DNA of 9,504 nt from Desulfuromusa sp. (GTDB taxonomy: Bacteria; Desulfobacterota; Desulfuromonadia; Desulfuromonadales; Geopsychrobacteraceae): positions 1 to 9,504 of the forward strand of contig JAOZLQ010000085.1 in the NCBI GenBank assembly GCA_029934755.1, in the 5' to 3' direction. This document shows positions 1 to 7,415 of the stretch, piece after piece (the first letter of the stretch is position 1; each line of letters begins with the position of its first letter). The translations under genes and the position numbers were made by a program. The notes beneath the pieces are model-generated. The model was not told the DNA's origin. It saw only the letters and a program-made list of their open reading frames with translations, and searched no databases.

Positions 1-284
1 AGCTTAACCGTGGTGCTCGTTTGGTTGAGATTCTCAAGCAGGGTCAATACAAGCCACTCCCGGTTGCAATTCAGGTTCTGGCTATTTATGCAGCCAATAA
101 TGGCTACTGTGATGAGTTCCCGGCAACGGCTGTACAACGCTATGAAAGTGAAATGATCTCATTCATGGAAGCTCAGCATGCTGATATCATCAAGGATCTG
201 GCCGCGACAAACAAAATTGATGATGAACTAGAAGGTCGGATTAAAGTGGCTCTGGGTGAGTTCAAAGGTCAGTTTGTAGCCTGA
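1..284 (+). CDS. atpA: ATP synthase F1 subunit alpha, C-terminal part (5' end outside window)
   Basis: The reading frame is open from base 3 (bases 1-2 finish a preceding codon) and ends at TGA 282-284, giving the last 93 residues. They begin LNRGARLVEILKQGQYKPLP, which is the strongly conserved start of the alpha-subunit C-terminal helical domain. The rest (about residues 22-93) is the helical bundle ending in EFKGQFVA. Alpha forms the non-catalytic nucleotide sites of the F1 hexamer with beta and supplies the arginine finger, which lies upstream of the window. An internal TTG at 21 is not a real start because the family homology continues upstream of it. The next gene, gamma, starts 20 bases later, as in normal atpAGDC order. 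Confidence 0.97.
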   Translation, partial: LNRGARLVEILKQGQYKPLPVAIQVLAIYAANNGYCDEFPATAVQRYESEMISFMEAQHADIIKDLAATNKIDDELEGRIKVALGEFKGQFVA

Positions 285-304
285 TTTGATAAAGGTTTGA
301 ACAG

Positions 305-1174
305 ATGGCAAATCTGAAGGACATAAAAAAACGGATCGGCTCGGTCAAAAATACCCAGCAGATCACCAAAGCGATGAAGATGGTTGCTGCGGCCAAATTG
401 CGCCGGGCTCAAGATGCCGCCGTTTCTGCTCGACCCTATGCAGAAAAACTGCAGTCAGTGATGTCAAACTTGGCACAACGGGAAGATGGAGAGGGTCATG
501 CACTGTTGAATCAGCGCGGTACCGGTCGTGCTCTGATCGTACTGATGACGGCTGATCGTGGTCTATGTGGCGGTTTTAATGCGAACGTCTCAAAAGAGGC
601 AGAGCGTTACATCCGTGACAATGAGCCGGGCTTCGATGCTATTGATCTGATGATCATTGGTCGAAAAGGGCGTGATTTTCTCAAAAATCGAGTTGGCGAA
701 CATATCACCAAAGTTTACGAAGATATTACCAGTGACGCGACCTATAAAACAGCCCAGTTGATCGGCCAGGAAGTTGTTGATGACTATAGCGACGAGAAAT
801 ATGATGCCGTTTACGTTATCTATAATGCTTTTAAGAGCGCCATTGAGCAGATTGTCACTGTAGAGCAGATTTTGCCAATTCAGCCAAAAGAAACTGAAGA
901 GGTTCAGGAAGGCAGCGTTGACTATATTTATGAGCCAGACCGGGGAGAAGTTCTTTCCCAGTTGTTGCCAAAAATGGTCGAAGTCCAGATTTTTCGGGCA
1001 TTACTGGAATCAAATGCTTCAGAGCAGGGAGCTCGAATGTCATCCATGGACAGTGCCAGTCGAAATGCTGCCGATATGATCGACAGGCTGACACTGCAAT
1101 ACAATCGGGCACGTCAAGCTGCGATTACCAAAGAGTTGATGGAAATCATCTCTGGCGCAGAATCTATTAAATAA
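305..1174 (+). CDS. atpG: ATP synthase F1 subunit gamma
   Basis: A 289-residue protein of normal length for the family. The N-terminus (MANLKDIKKRIGSVKNTQQI, then TKAMKMVAAAKLRRAQ) and the C-terminus (about residues 274-282, ITKELMEII) are the two long helices that form the coiled-coil shaft. The middle is the Rossmann-like globular domain, with TADRGLCGGFN around residues 81-91. Gamma is the central rotor stalk that couples proton flow through Fo to the catalytic beta subunits. An AAAGG at 291-295 sits nine bases before the ATG at 305. It lies between atpA (20 bases upstream) and atpD (57 bases downstream), so it is co-transcribed. No oddities were seen. Confidence 0.98.
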   Translation: MANLKDIKKRIGSVKNTQQITKAMKMVAAAKLRRAQDAAVSARPYAEKLQSVMSNLAQREDGEGHALLNQRGTGRALIVLMTADRGLCGGFNANVSKEAERYIRDNEPGFDAIDLMIIGRKGRDFLKNRVGEHITKVYEDITSDATYKTAQLIGQEVVDDYSDEKYDAVYVIYNAFKSAIEQIVTVEQILPIQPKETEEVQEGSVDYIYEPDRGEVLSQLLPKMVEVQIFRALLESNASEQGARMSSMDSASRNAADMIDRLTLQYNRARQAAITKELMEIISGAESIK

Positions 1175-1231
1175 GAAGATTTCAGACATACAAGAGCTTA
1201 TTCCGTTAGGATAAGAAGGAAAGGTTTCGTT

Positions 1232-2638
1232 ATGAACATGGGAAAGATCACACAGGTTATTGGTCCTGTCGTTGACGTTGAGTTCGAGCCAGGGAAGCTG
1301 CCGGAAATTTTCCACGCTGTTAAGATTACCAACCCTTCATTGGGTGAGGATGAGTGGAACCTGGTTTGTGAGGTCGCACAACATTTGGGCGAAAACACTG
1401 TGCGTACCATTGCTATGGACTCCACGGATGGTTTGGTCCGTAGTCAGGCCGTTCTTGATACTGGTGATCAGATATTGATGCCTGTCGGTCCCAAGACTCT
1501 CGGTCGAATTATGAACGTTATTGGTGAACCAGTTGATGAAGCTGGCCCCATTGCAAATGAGAAATCATGGTCGATTCACCGTCCTTCTCCTGATTTTGTC
1601 AGCCAGTCGACCAAGGTTGAATCTTTTGAAACCGGAATTAAGGTTGTTGACTTGCTCGCTCCTTACTCTCGGGGTGGTAAAATTGGTCTGTTTGGTGGTG
1701 CCGGAGTTGGTAAGACGGTTCTGATTATGGAGCTGATCAACAACATTGCTCAGCAGCATGGTGGTTTCTCGGTTTTTGCCGGTGTTGGTGAACGGACTCG
1801 TGAAGGTAACGATCTCTGGGAAGAGATGAAGGAATCAGGTGTCCTTGAAAAAGCGGCCCTGGTCTATGGTCAGATGAATGAGCCTCCAGGTGCACGTGCA
1901 CGTGTTGCTCTGTCAGCACTGACTGTTGCTGAATATTTCCGGGATGAAGAAGGCCAGGATGTTCTGTTGTTCATCGATAATATCTTCCGCTTTACCCAGG
2001 CGGGTTCAGAGGTTTCTGCGCTCCTTGGTCGGATTCCTTCCGCAGTTGGTTACCAGCCGACCCTCTCTACTGAGATGGGTGAGCTTCAGGAACGGATCAC
2101 CACTACCGATAAGGGTTCTATCACTTCGGTTCAGGCAATCTACGTTCCTGCTGATGACTTGACTGACCCTGCTCCGGCGACTGCATTTGCTCACTTGGAT
2201 GCAACCACTGTTCTTTCGCGTCAAATTGCTGAACTTGGTATCTATCCCGCAGTTGATCCTCTTGATTCCACTAGTCGGATTCTTGACCCTCAGGTTATTG
2301 GTGAAGAGCACTACAAAGTTGCTCGTGACGTACAGTTTGTACTACAGCGTTACAAGGATTTGCAGGATATTATTGCCATCCTCGGTATGGATGAACTTTC
2401 TGAGGAAGATAGGCAGGTTGTTGCACGCGCCCGTAAAATCCAGCGTTTCCTTTCACAGCCCTTCCATGTTGCAGAGGTCTTTACTGGTGCTCCTGGTAAG
2501 TATGTTGAACTGAAGGATACCATTAAAGGGTTCCAGGAAATTCTTGATGGCAAGCATGATGCTCTTCCAGAGCAGGCGTTCTATCTGGTTGGAACCATTG
2601 AAGAGGCGATTGAAAAAGCCAAGAGTATGGCAGCCTGA
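1232..2638 (+). CDS. atpD: ATP synthase F1 subunit beta (catalytic)
   Basis: A 468-residue catalytic subunit of standard length. Walker A is GGAGVGKT at residues 155-162 (Lys161). The catalytic glutamate is in GERTREGN (Glu187). Walker B is LLFIDN ending near Asp249. The alpha/beta family signature PAVDPLDSTS is at 339-348 and the DELSEED loop that contacts gamma is at 387-393. It makes ATP from ADP and phosphate on the cytoplasmic side of the membrane as part of F1. A good Shine-Dalgarno (AAGAAGGAAAGG, 1213-1224) precedes the ATG at 1232. A second ATG two codons on (1238) is also possible, but the spacing favours 1232. It is followed by atpC after 41 bases. Confidence 0.99.
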   Translation: MNMGKITQVIGPVVDVEFEPGKLPEIFHAVKITNPSLGEDEWNLVCEVAQHLGENTVRTIAMDSTDGLVRSQAVLDTGDQILMPVGPKTLGRIMNVIGEPVDEAGPIANEKSWSIHRPSPDFVSQSTKVESFETGIKVVDLLAPYSRGGKIGLFGGAGVGKTVLIMELINNIAQQHGGFSVFAGVGERTREGNDLWEEMKESGVLEKAALVYGQMNEPPGARARVALSALTVAEYFRDEEGQDVLLFIDNIFRFTQAGSEVSALLGRIPSAVGYQPTLSTEMGELQERITTTDKGSITSVQAIYVPADDLTDPAPATAFAHLDATTVLSRQIAELGIYPAVDPLDSTSRILDPQVIGEEHYKVARDVQFVLQRYKDLQDIIAILGMDELSEEDRQVVARARKIQRFLSQPFHVAEVFTGAPGKYVELKDTIKGFQEILDGKHDALPEQAFYLVGTIEEAIEKAKSMAA

Positions 2639-2679
2639 TCGGTCTAAAGACTTAGATTCAAACGTAAAGGACAGTCGCA

Positions 2680-3090
2680 ATGGCTGATAAGCTAAAACTT
2701 GAAATGGTGACACCGTACAAGCGGGTTCTCTCGGAGGAGGTTGATGAACTCACTGCTCCCGGATTTGTTGGTGAACTGGGAATTCTTCCTGGTCACACTC
2801 CCCTTTTGACCACCTTGAAGGTTGGAGAGCTGACCTATAAAAAAGGGAATGAGGTTTTTCATATCGCGGTGAACTGGGGCTATCTTGAAGTCGAAGAAGA
2901 TACCGTTACGGTTCTGGTTGATACGGCAGAAACCGCAGATGAAATTGATTTAGCCCGTGCTAAGGCGGCTTTAGGGCGTGCTGAAGATGCTCTCAAAACT
3001 TTGCCCCTTGAAGATAAAAAATATATGATTATGGAAGCTGCTTTGCAGAGAGCTTTGATTCGAATTCAGGTGGCTGACAAAGGCCATTAG
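2680..3090 (+). CDS. atpC: ATP synthase F1 subunit epsilon
   Basis: A 136-residue protein matching the usual epsilon length. The N-terminal beta-sandwich carries the hallmark segment GELGILPGHTPLLTTLKVGEL (about residues 31-51, quoted in part: LPGHTPLLT). The C-terminal half, with ARAKAALGRAEDAL near 95-108, is the two-helix inhibitory arm. Epsilon sits at the foot of the gamma shaft, links F1 to the c-ring and limits wasteful ATP hydrolysis. AAAGG at 2666-2670 lies nine bases before the ATG. It is the last gene of the atp operon: a strong terminator begins 30 bases after its stop codon. Confidence 0.97.
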   Translation: MADKLKLEMVTPYKRVLSEEVDELTAPGFVGELGILPGHTPLLTTLKVGELTYKKGNEVFHIAVNWGYLEVEEDTVTVLVDTAETADEIDLARAKAALGRAEDALKTLPLEDKKYMIMEAALQRALIRIQVADKGH

Positions 3091-3120
3091 AAATGTATAA
3101 ATAGCTATTATTATTGTTAT

Positions 3121-3152
3121 AAAGGGCATCTCATTTGAGGTGCCTTTTTTTT
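3121..3152 (+). terminator. Rho-independent terminator of the atp operon
   Basis: GGCATCTC (3125-3132) pairs with GAGGTGCC (3137-3144) around a four-base ATTT loop, with one G-T pair in the stem. The stem can extend with AAAG at 3121-3124 against the start of the T run. It is followed directly by eight T residues (3145-3152). The position right after atpC fits the end of the ATP synthase transcript and separates it from the kinase operon. Confidence 0.93.
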
Positions 3153-3330
3153 GTTAAGTGAGGATGGCGGTTATAAAGCCATAGGGGAATGGTGGATCTT
3201 TCAAGTAAACGTAAATCTGAACTTCAAGGAAAGTTGGAAAAGGAAGGATAATAAGGGCAGAAGTGTATTTATTGTTGCTGTTATTCTTATGATCAAAACC
3301 ACAGAAAGAGGCAATAAAGGTTGAAATGAG

Positions 3331-3359
3331 TTGACTTTCTGCCAACATGAAGATTTATT
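3331..3359 (+). promoter_or_regulatory. Possible sigma-70-type promoter for the kinase operon
   Basis: TTGACT (3331-3336, 5 of 6 to TTGACA) is separated by 17 bases from TTTATT (3354-3359, about 4 of 6 to TATAAT). Transcription starting near 3366 would give a short leader to the kinase gene at 3410. It lies in AT-rich DNA downstream of the atp terminator, where a promoter is needed. The -10 match is modest, so this is only a candidate. Confidence 0.3.
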
Positions 3360-3364
3360 GATGG

Positions 3365-3384
3365 ATTGAGTATACGTCCTCAAT
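3365..3384. repeat. Inverted repeat ATTGAG-N8-CTCAAT, possible operator
   Basis: A perfect 6-bp inverted repeat with an 8-base spacer, 26 to 45 bases before the kinase start and directly downstream of the candidate -10. Half-site spacing of about 14 bp centre to centre is more like a protein-binding site than a terminator, and no T run follows. The binding protein is unknown. Confidence 0.3.
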
Positions 3385-3400
3385 ATTTTATATTTTTCCC

Positions 3401-3405
3401 AAAGG
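3401..3405 (+). promoter_or_regulatory. Ribosome binding site deciding the kinase start
   Basis: AAAGG at 3401-3405 is four bases from the ATG at 3410 and ten bases from the next in-frame ATG at 3416. The second spacing is the more usual one, so translation may begin at 3416 (MANKPISERF), shortening the protein by two residues. Confidence 0.5.
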
Positions 3406-3409
3406 TAGA

Positions 3410-5725
3410 ATGAATATGGCGAATAAACCAATATCAGAAAGATTTACTTGCCTTACCATTGCTCTTGGCTACTTTATCGTCAGCGGATTGTGGGCTCTTA
3501 TCGCGAATAAAGTTTTCGCAGCACTATTAGGTCAACCTGCTCTTGCCCAGAGATCGGTAGGGCCCGGCTATTGGTTCTTTATCGCCCTCTCAGGTGGAAT
3601 GCTTTATTGGTTATTGGCCTATTGGGAGATTGCCATTGCTGAATCTCAGAAAAGTTTGCAAAAGGTCAACCGTTCGCTGAGAAGTTTCAGTGCTTGTACC
3701 AAGGCAATGACCCGAATGGACAATGAGTTAGAGCTGATGGAAGAGATTTGCCGCATTTGTGTGGAGGTCGGTGGTCATCGCATGGCGTGGGTTGCTTTTG
3801 GTGAGGATAACACGGAAAAAACCTTGAAATCAGTTGCACATTGGGGGGCAGAAGGTTGCTTTCTGGAAGATCTGCAGGCGAGTTGGGCTGATACTGAGCG
3901 TGGTCGAGGCCCGGCTGGCACAAGTATCAGAACCGGTAAAATTACTGTATTTCACAACTTGCTGACTAATCCCCTCTATCGTCCTTGGCGAGAAGCGGTT
4001 GAAAAGTGTGGTTATACATCTTGTATTGCGTTGCCTCTTATTGACGAAGGAAAAGTCTTTGGATCTTTGGTGATTTTTGATCAGCAGCCGCATGCATTTG
4101 ATGTTGAAGAAGCACAACTCTTGGAAGAACTGGCAGAAGATCTTTCTTATGGGATTAAGGGGTTGCGTTTAAAAGTAGAAAGTCAGCGAGAGATAGAAGA
4201 ACGTTTCATGTTGGCGACGGTGATGGATCAGACTTCAGATGGAGTTATCACATTTGATTCTGAAGGGTTCATCCAATATATCAATCCTAGCTTTGAACTA
4301 CTTTGCGGTGTCCCGGCAGAAGAAGGTATCGGGGTCAGTATCCATGATTTTGAATGTTCCCGACGAAATCCTATTTTTTATCGAGCTATCTTAAGTGTGT
4401 TTGCAGATAATAAGGTTTTGAGTGGTCATTTTGTCAATAAAAAAAGGGATGGTACCGAATATGACATGGACGCACGGGTTGCGCCAGTTTTTGGTGATTC
4501 TGGGCAGGTTGTTCGTTATGTCGCAACAATTCGTGATGTCAGTGAGGCCGCAGGGTTGCAAAGACAGCTGCGGCAAGCACAAAAAATGGAGGCCATGGCA
4601 ACCCTTTCTGGGGGCATTGCCCATGATTTCAACAATATTCTTGCCATCATCATTACCAATATGGAGATGACCCTTGAAGATGTTCCAGAAGATAGTCCGT
4701 TATATGGTTCTCTAGAATTAGTTTTAAAAGCAGGATTAAGAGGGAAAAATCTAGTTAAACAGTTCTTGACCATCAGTCGTCAAAATGAACAGCCTGAAAA
4801 AACGGTTCAGCTTGATGGAATTATTGAAGAATGCTTATCGTTGCTACGTTCAACTCTGCCGACAACGATTGAATTGCGTAAGAGTATTGTTACCGAGTCA
4901 GGGCTCATTGTTGCAGATCCGACCCAGATTAACCAGGTTGTTATGAACCTCTGTACTAATGCCGGTGATGCCATGCGAGAAAAAGGGGGAATTCTTGATA
5001 TCAGTCTGAGTGATATTAGTCTGGCTGCGGATGATATTGTTCGTTATCCGGGATTACACCCAGGGGAGTATATTAAACTGGTTGTTGCTGATACCGGGCA
5101 TGGAATGACTCGGGAAGTTATGGACAGAATCTTTGATCCGTTTTATACAACAAAAGCACAAGGGAAAGGGACAGGGCTGGGTCTCTCAATTGTTCATGGT
5201 ATTATCAAGAATCATCGTGGGAATATCTCCGTCAATAGTATTATTGATATTGGGACAACTTTTACGATTCTCTTTCCGAAAGCGGAGAGAGAGAATAATA
5301 ATGCGGATGTGGATGTGGTGCCAAAAATAATGAACGGACAAGGGCATATTCTGTTTGTTGATGATGAAGTAGATTATATGGCAGGGATGAAAAAGGGGCT
5401 GGAGCGTTCGGGATATGTGGTGACTGCAGAGACGGATAGTCGTAGAACTTTGGAGCTTTTCCGGAAAACTCCAGATATTTATGATTTGGTTATTACGGAT
5501 CAAACTATGCCACACTTAACGGGTGTTATGTTGGCGCAAGAGTTGTTGAATATCCGTGCTGATTTGCCAATTATCCTTTGTTCTGGCTCTTCACCTGGAA
5601 CGGATGCTGCGGTAAACCCTGCTACTGCTAAAGCAATTGGAATTCGTGAAGTATTGATGAAGCCGGTTGAAAGAAACGAAATTAATCGTGTTGTACAACA
5701 ATTGCTAAATCCAGGATCTGATTAA
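3410..5725 (+). CDS. Membrane-bound hybrid sensor histidine kinase (GAF-PAS-HisKA-HATPase-receiver)
   Basis: A 771-residue protein. Two hydrophobic segments at about residues 13-41 and 54-76 form a short membrane anchor. A GAF domain (about 95-250) and a PAS domain (about 262-380) follow. The H-box is GGIAHDFNNIL with phospho-accepting His405. The ATPase domain has the N-box NLCTNAGDAM (513-522), the G1 box DTGHGM (561-566) and the G2 box GKGTGLGL (585-592). A complete C-terminal receiver (about 645-766) has DDE at 651-653, acceptor Asp697 in ITDQTMP, Ser725 and Lys751 in MKPV. No HPt domain is present. It probably senses a cytoplasmic or membrane signal through GAF/PAS. Its likely partner is the NtrC-type regulator 17 bases downstream. 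The ligand cannot be read from the sequence. The start could be 3416 instead. Confidence 0.93.
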   Translation: MNMANKPISERFTCLTIALGYFIVSGLWALIANKVFAALLGQPALAQRSVGPGYWFFIALSGGMLYWLLAYWEIAIAESQKSLQKVNRSLRSFSACTKAMTRMDNELELMEEICRICVEVGGHRMAWVAFGEDNTEKTLKSVAHWGAEGCFLEDLQASWADTERGRGPAGTSIRTGKITVFHNLLTNPLYRPWREAVEKCGYTSCIALPLIDEGKVFGSLVIFDQQPHAFDVEEAQLLEELAEDLSYGIKGLRLKVESQREIEERFMLATVMDQTSDGVITFDSEGFIQYINPSFELLCGVPAEEGIGVSIHDFECSRRNPIFYRAILSVFADNKVLSGHFVNKKRDGTEYDMDARVAPVFGDSGQVVRYVATIRDVSEAAGLQRQLRQAQKMEAMATLSGGIAHDFNNILAIIITNMEMTLEDVPEDSPLYGSLELVLKAGLRGKNLVKQFLTISRQNEQPEKTVQLDGIIEECLSLLRSTLPTTIELRKSIVTESGLIVADPTQINQVVMNLCTNAGDAMREKGGILDISLSDISLAADDIVRYPGLHPGEYIKLVVADTGHGMTREVMDRIFDPFYTTKAQGKGTGLGLSIVHGIIKNHRGNISVNSIIDIGTTFTILFPKAERENNNADVDVVPKIMNGQGHILFVDDEVDYMAGMKKGLERSGYVVTAETDSRRTLELFRKTPDIYDLVITDQTMPHLTGVMLAQELLNIRADLPIILCSGSSPGTDAAVNPATAKAIGIREVLMKPVERNEINRVVQQLLNPGSD

Positions 5726-5742
5726 ATTCATAGAGGGAAACG

Positions 5743-7155
5743 ATGGCAAAGATACTGATCATAGATGATGAAGAGATGATGTGTGCCACTCTATCGACTT
5801 TGGTGGGACGTAAAAAACATGTCGCTACAAGCGCTATGACCTTAAAGGAAGGTACCGAACTTGCGGTCAACGGTGATTTTGATGTGGTTTTTCTGGATGT
5901 CAAAATGCCTGATGGGAATGGGTTGGATGCCTTACCGACGATAGAAGCGAGTCCCTCGAATCCAGAGGTTATTATTATGACGGGTTTTGGTGATCCTAAT
6001 GGAGCTGAATTGGCCATTAAATGTGGAGCCTGGGATTATATTGAAAAAGGATTCTCCATTAAAGAAATAACCTTGTCATTGGAAAGGGCGTTGCAATACC
6101 GCAAAGAAAAACAGGAAGCGGATCATAAGCGCAAGCCAGTGCGCTTGCAGCGGAAGAATATTATTGGCAATAGCCCGGCTTTGAACAAATGTCTGGATAT
6201 GGTGGCACAGGCAGCTGAGAGTGATGCCAATGTTTTTATTACTGGTGAAACGGGAACTGGAAAGGAGCTATTCGCTCGGGCGGTTTATGAGAACAGTCTA
6301 CGGAGTGAAGAGAACTTTGTGGTTGTAGACTGTACTTCATTACCTGAGACATTGGTTGAGAGCCTTCTATTTGGTCATGAAAAAGGCTCATTTACCGGTG
6401 CAGATCGGGCGCAAAGTGGTTTAGTTCGGCAGGCACATAAAGGAACTCTTTTCCTTGATGAGGTGGGTGAGTTGCCGATGTCGTTACAAAAATCATTTTT
6501 GCGGGTTCTTCAGGAACATCGCTTTCGGCCCGTAGGAAGCAATAAAGAGGTTGAAAGTGAATTTCGCCTTATTGCCGCAACTAACCGCGACTTAGACGCA
6601 ATGGTTGAGAGTGGAGAGTTCCGCAGTGATCTATTATTTCGATTACGAACCTTTATTATTGAACTGCCACCTCTCCGGGAGAGGCGTGAAGATATTAAGG
6701 AGCTGGCCAGGTACAATATCGATAAATTTTGTAACCAGTATGGCTTGGATTCAAAAGGGTTTTCGCCTGAGTTCTTAGAAACACTGATTAATTACCCCTG
6801 GCCGGGAAATGTGCGAGAATTTGTTAATACTTTAGAACGTAGCCTGACAACGGCCCGTTTTGATCAAACCCTGTATCCGAAACATCTTCCCAGTCATATT
6901 CGGGTTCAAGTTCGGCGTGCGGAAATGGAGGCTGGATCCAGTGAACCAGCAGAAGAAAGTAAGCTAGTGATCGGATCCCTGCCGAAACTGCAGGAGTTTA
7001 GAGATAAAATTTATGCACAAGCGGAAAAAGAATACCTATTAGAACTGATGGAGGTCACGGGGGAAAATATACCGGAAGCGTGTCGAATATCAGGACTTTC
7101 CCAATCTCGACTCTACGCATTATTGAAAAAAAATTCTATTTCTCGCACCGATTAA
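5743..7155 (+). CDS. NtrC-type sigma-54-dependent response regulator
   Basis: A 470-residue activator with three parts. The receiver (1-120) has DDE at 8-10, acceptor Asp52 in LDVKMP, Thr80 and Lys102; the usual Pro after Lys is Gly103. The AAA+ domain (about 138-375) has Walker A GETGTGKE (168-175), the sigma-54-contacting loop GSFTGA (215-220, a Ser variant of GAFTGA), Walker B LFLDE (236-240), sensor I ATNRDL (279-284), arginine fingers Arg294 and Arg300, and sensor II WPGNVRE (353-359). A Fis-type helix-turn-helix lies at about 437-465. All catalytic residues are intact, so it should remodel sigma-54 holoenzyme when phosphorylated. AGAGGGA at 5732-5738 precedes the ATG. It is co-transcribed with the hybrid kinase, its probable phosphodonor, and is the best candidate to activate the two sigma-54 promoters downstream. 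Confidence 0.95.
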   Translation: MAKILIIDDEEMMCATLSTLVGRKKHVATSAMTLKEGTELAVNGDFDVVFLDVKMPDGNGLDALPTIEASPSNPEVIIMTGFGDPNGAELAIKCGAWDYIEKGFSIKEITLSLERALQYRKEKQEADHKRKPVRLQRKNIIGNSPALNKCLDMVAQAAESDANVFITGETGTGKELFARAVYENSLRSEENFVVVDCTSLPETLVESLLFGHEKGSFTGADRAQSGLVRQAHKGTLFLDEVGELPMSLQKSFLRVLQEHRFRPVGSNKEVESEFRLIAATNRDLDAMVESGEFRSDLLFRLRTFIIELPPLRERREDIKELARYNIDKFCNQYGLDSKGFSPEFLETLINYPWPGNVREFVNTLERSLTTARFDQTLYPKHLPSHIRVQVRRAEMEAGSSEPAEESKLVIGSLPKLQEFRDKIYAQAEKEYLLELMEVTGENIPEACRISGLSQSRLYALLKKNSISRTD

Positions 7156-7198
7156 TCTTTTGTCTAGAGGTAATCCTTCCCATTTAGCAGTAAAATTC

Positions 7199-7209
7199 TT
7201 GTTGAACAG
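7199..7209. promoter_or_regulatory. Candidate activator site (TGTTGAACA) upstream of the first sigma-54 promoter
   Basis: TGTT-G-AACA (7200-7208) is an odd-length palindrome centred 136 bp before the -24 GG of the promoter at 7338. It shares the pattern TGTYNRACA with the longer palindrome at 8492-8506, which lies 124 bp before the second sigma-54 promoter. This is a typical enhancer distance for NtrC-type activators. The site is short and could occur by chance. Confidence 0.3.
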
Positions 7210-7246
7210 TAAATATCTTAACTTGAAAGGATTTATTTCTGTTTAC

Positions 7247-7259
7247 GATCAAATTGATT
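7247..7259 (-). promoter_or_regulatory. Weak IHF-like site
   Basis: TTGATT (7254-7259) matches the conserved TTGATW half of the reverse-complement IHF consensus YAANNNNTTGATW, but the other half (GAT at 7247-7249) matches only at the middle A. It lies between the candidate enhancer at 7204 and the sigma-54 promoter at 7338, where a bend would be useful. Confidence 0.2.
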
Positions 7260-7337
7260 AACCCTGAATCTGGCAAAATGAAGCGGTTTGAGACGGGTTT
7301 TAACCGAGTTTGCAGAAAAGAACTATCTTTAGTCAAG

Positions 7338-7354
7338 TTGGCATGCACAGTGCT
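7338..7354 (+). promoter_or_regulatory. Sigma-54 (RpoN) promoter for the pseudo-activator gene
   Basis: TTGGCATGCACAGTGCT has the -24 element TTGGCATG and the -12 element GTGCT, with the invariant GG (7340-7341) and GC (7352-7353) separated by exactly ten bases. Compared with TGGCACG-N4-TTGCW it differs at a few non-invariant positions. Transcription would start near 7365, giving a leader of about 50 bases before the ATG at 7416. It lies 182 bases after the regulator's stop codon. Confidence 0.75.
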
Positions 7355-7415
7355 TCAATTTTATATCAGACAAAATATTAACGTTTAAAATTAATTTCAG
7401 AAGGATAGTCAAGAC

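Noticed and set aside
3163..3180. GG-N10-GC spacing (TGGCGGTTATAAAGCC) that could be a sigma-54 promoter for the kinase operon
   Set aside because: Only the invariant bases match. The -12 element reads AAGC, not TTGC, the ACG after TGGC is missing, and the leader would be over 200 bases.
3154..3431. Two overlapping reverse-strand frames (64 and 76 codons) between atpC and the kinase
   Set aside because: They overlap each other in different frames, one runs into the kinase start, and neither shows a ribosome site or recognisable protein features.
7270..7286. CTGGCAAAATGAAGCGG as an alternative sigma-54 promoter
   Set aside because: The GG to GC spacing is nine bases, not ten, and the site at 7338 is better in sequence and position.
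7278..7388. 36-codon ATG frame overlapping the first sigma-54 promoter
   Set aside because: There is no Shine-Dalgarno, and a transcript from the promoter inside it would not include its start.
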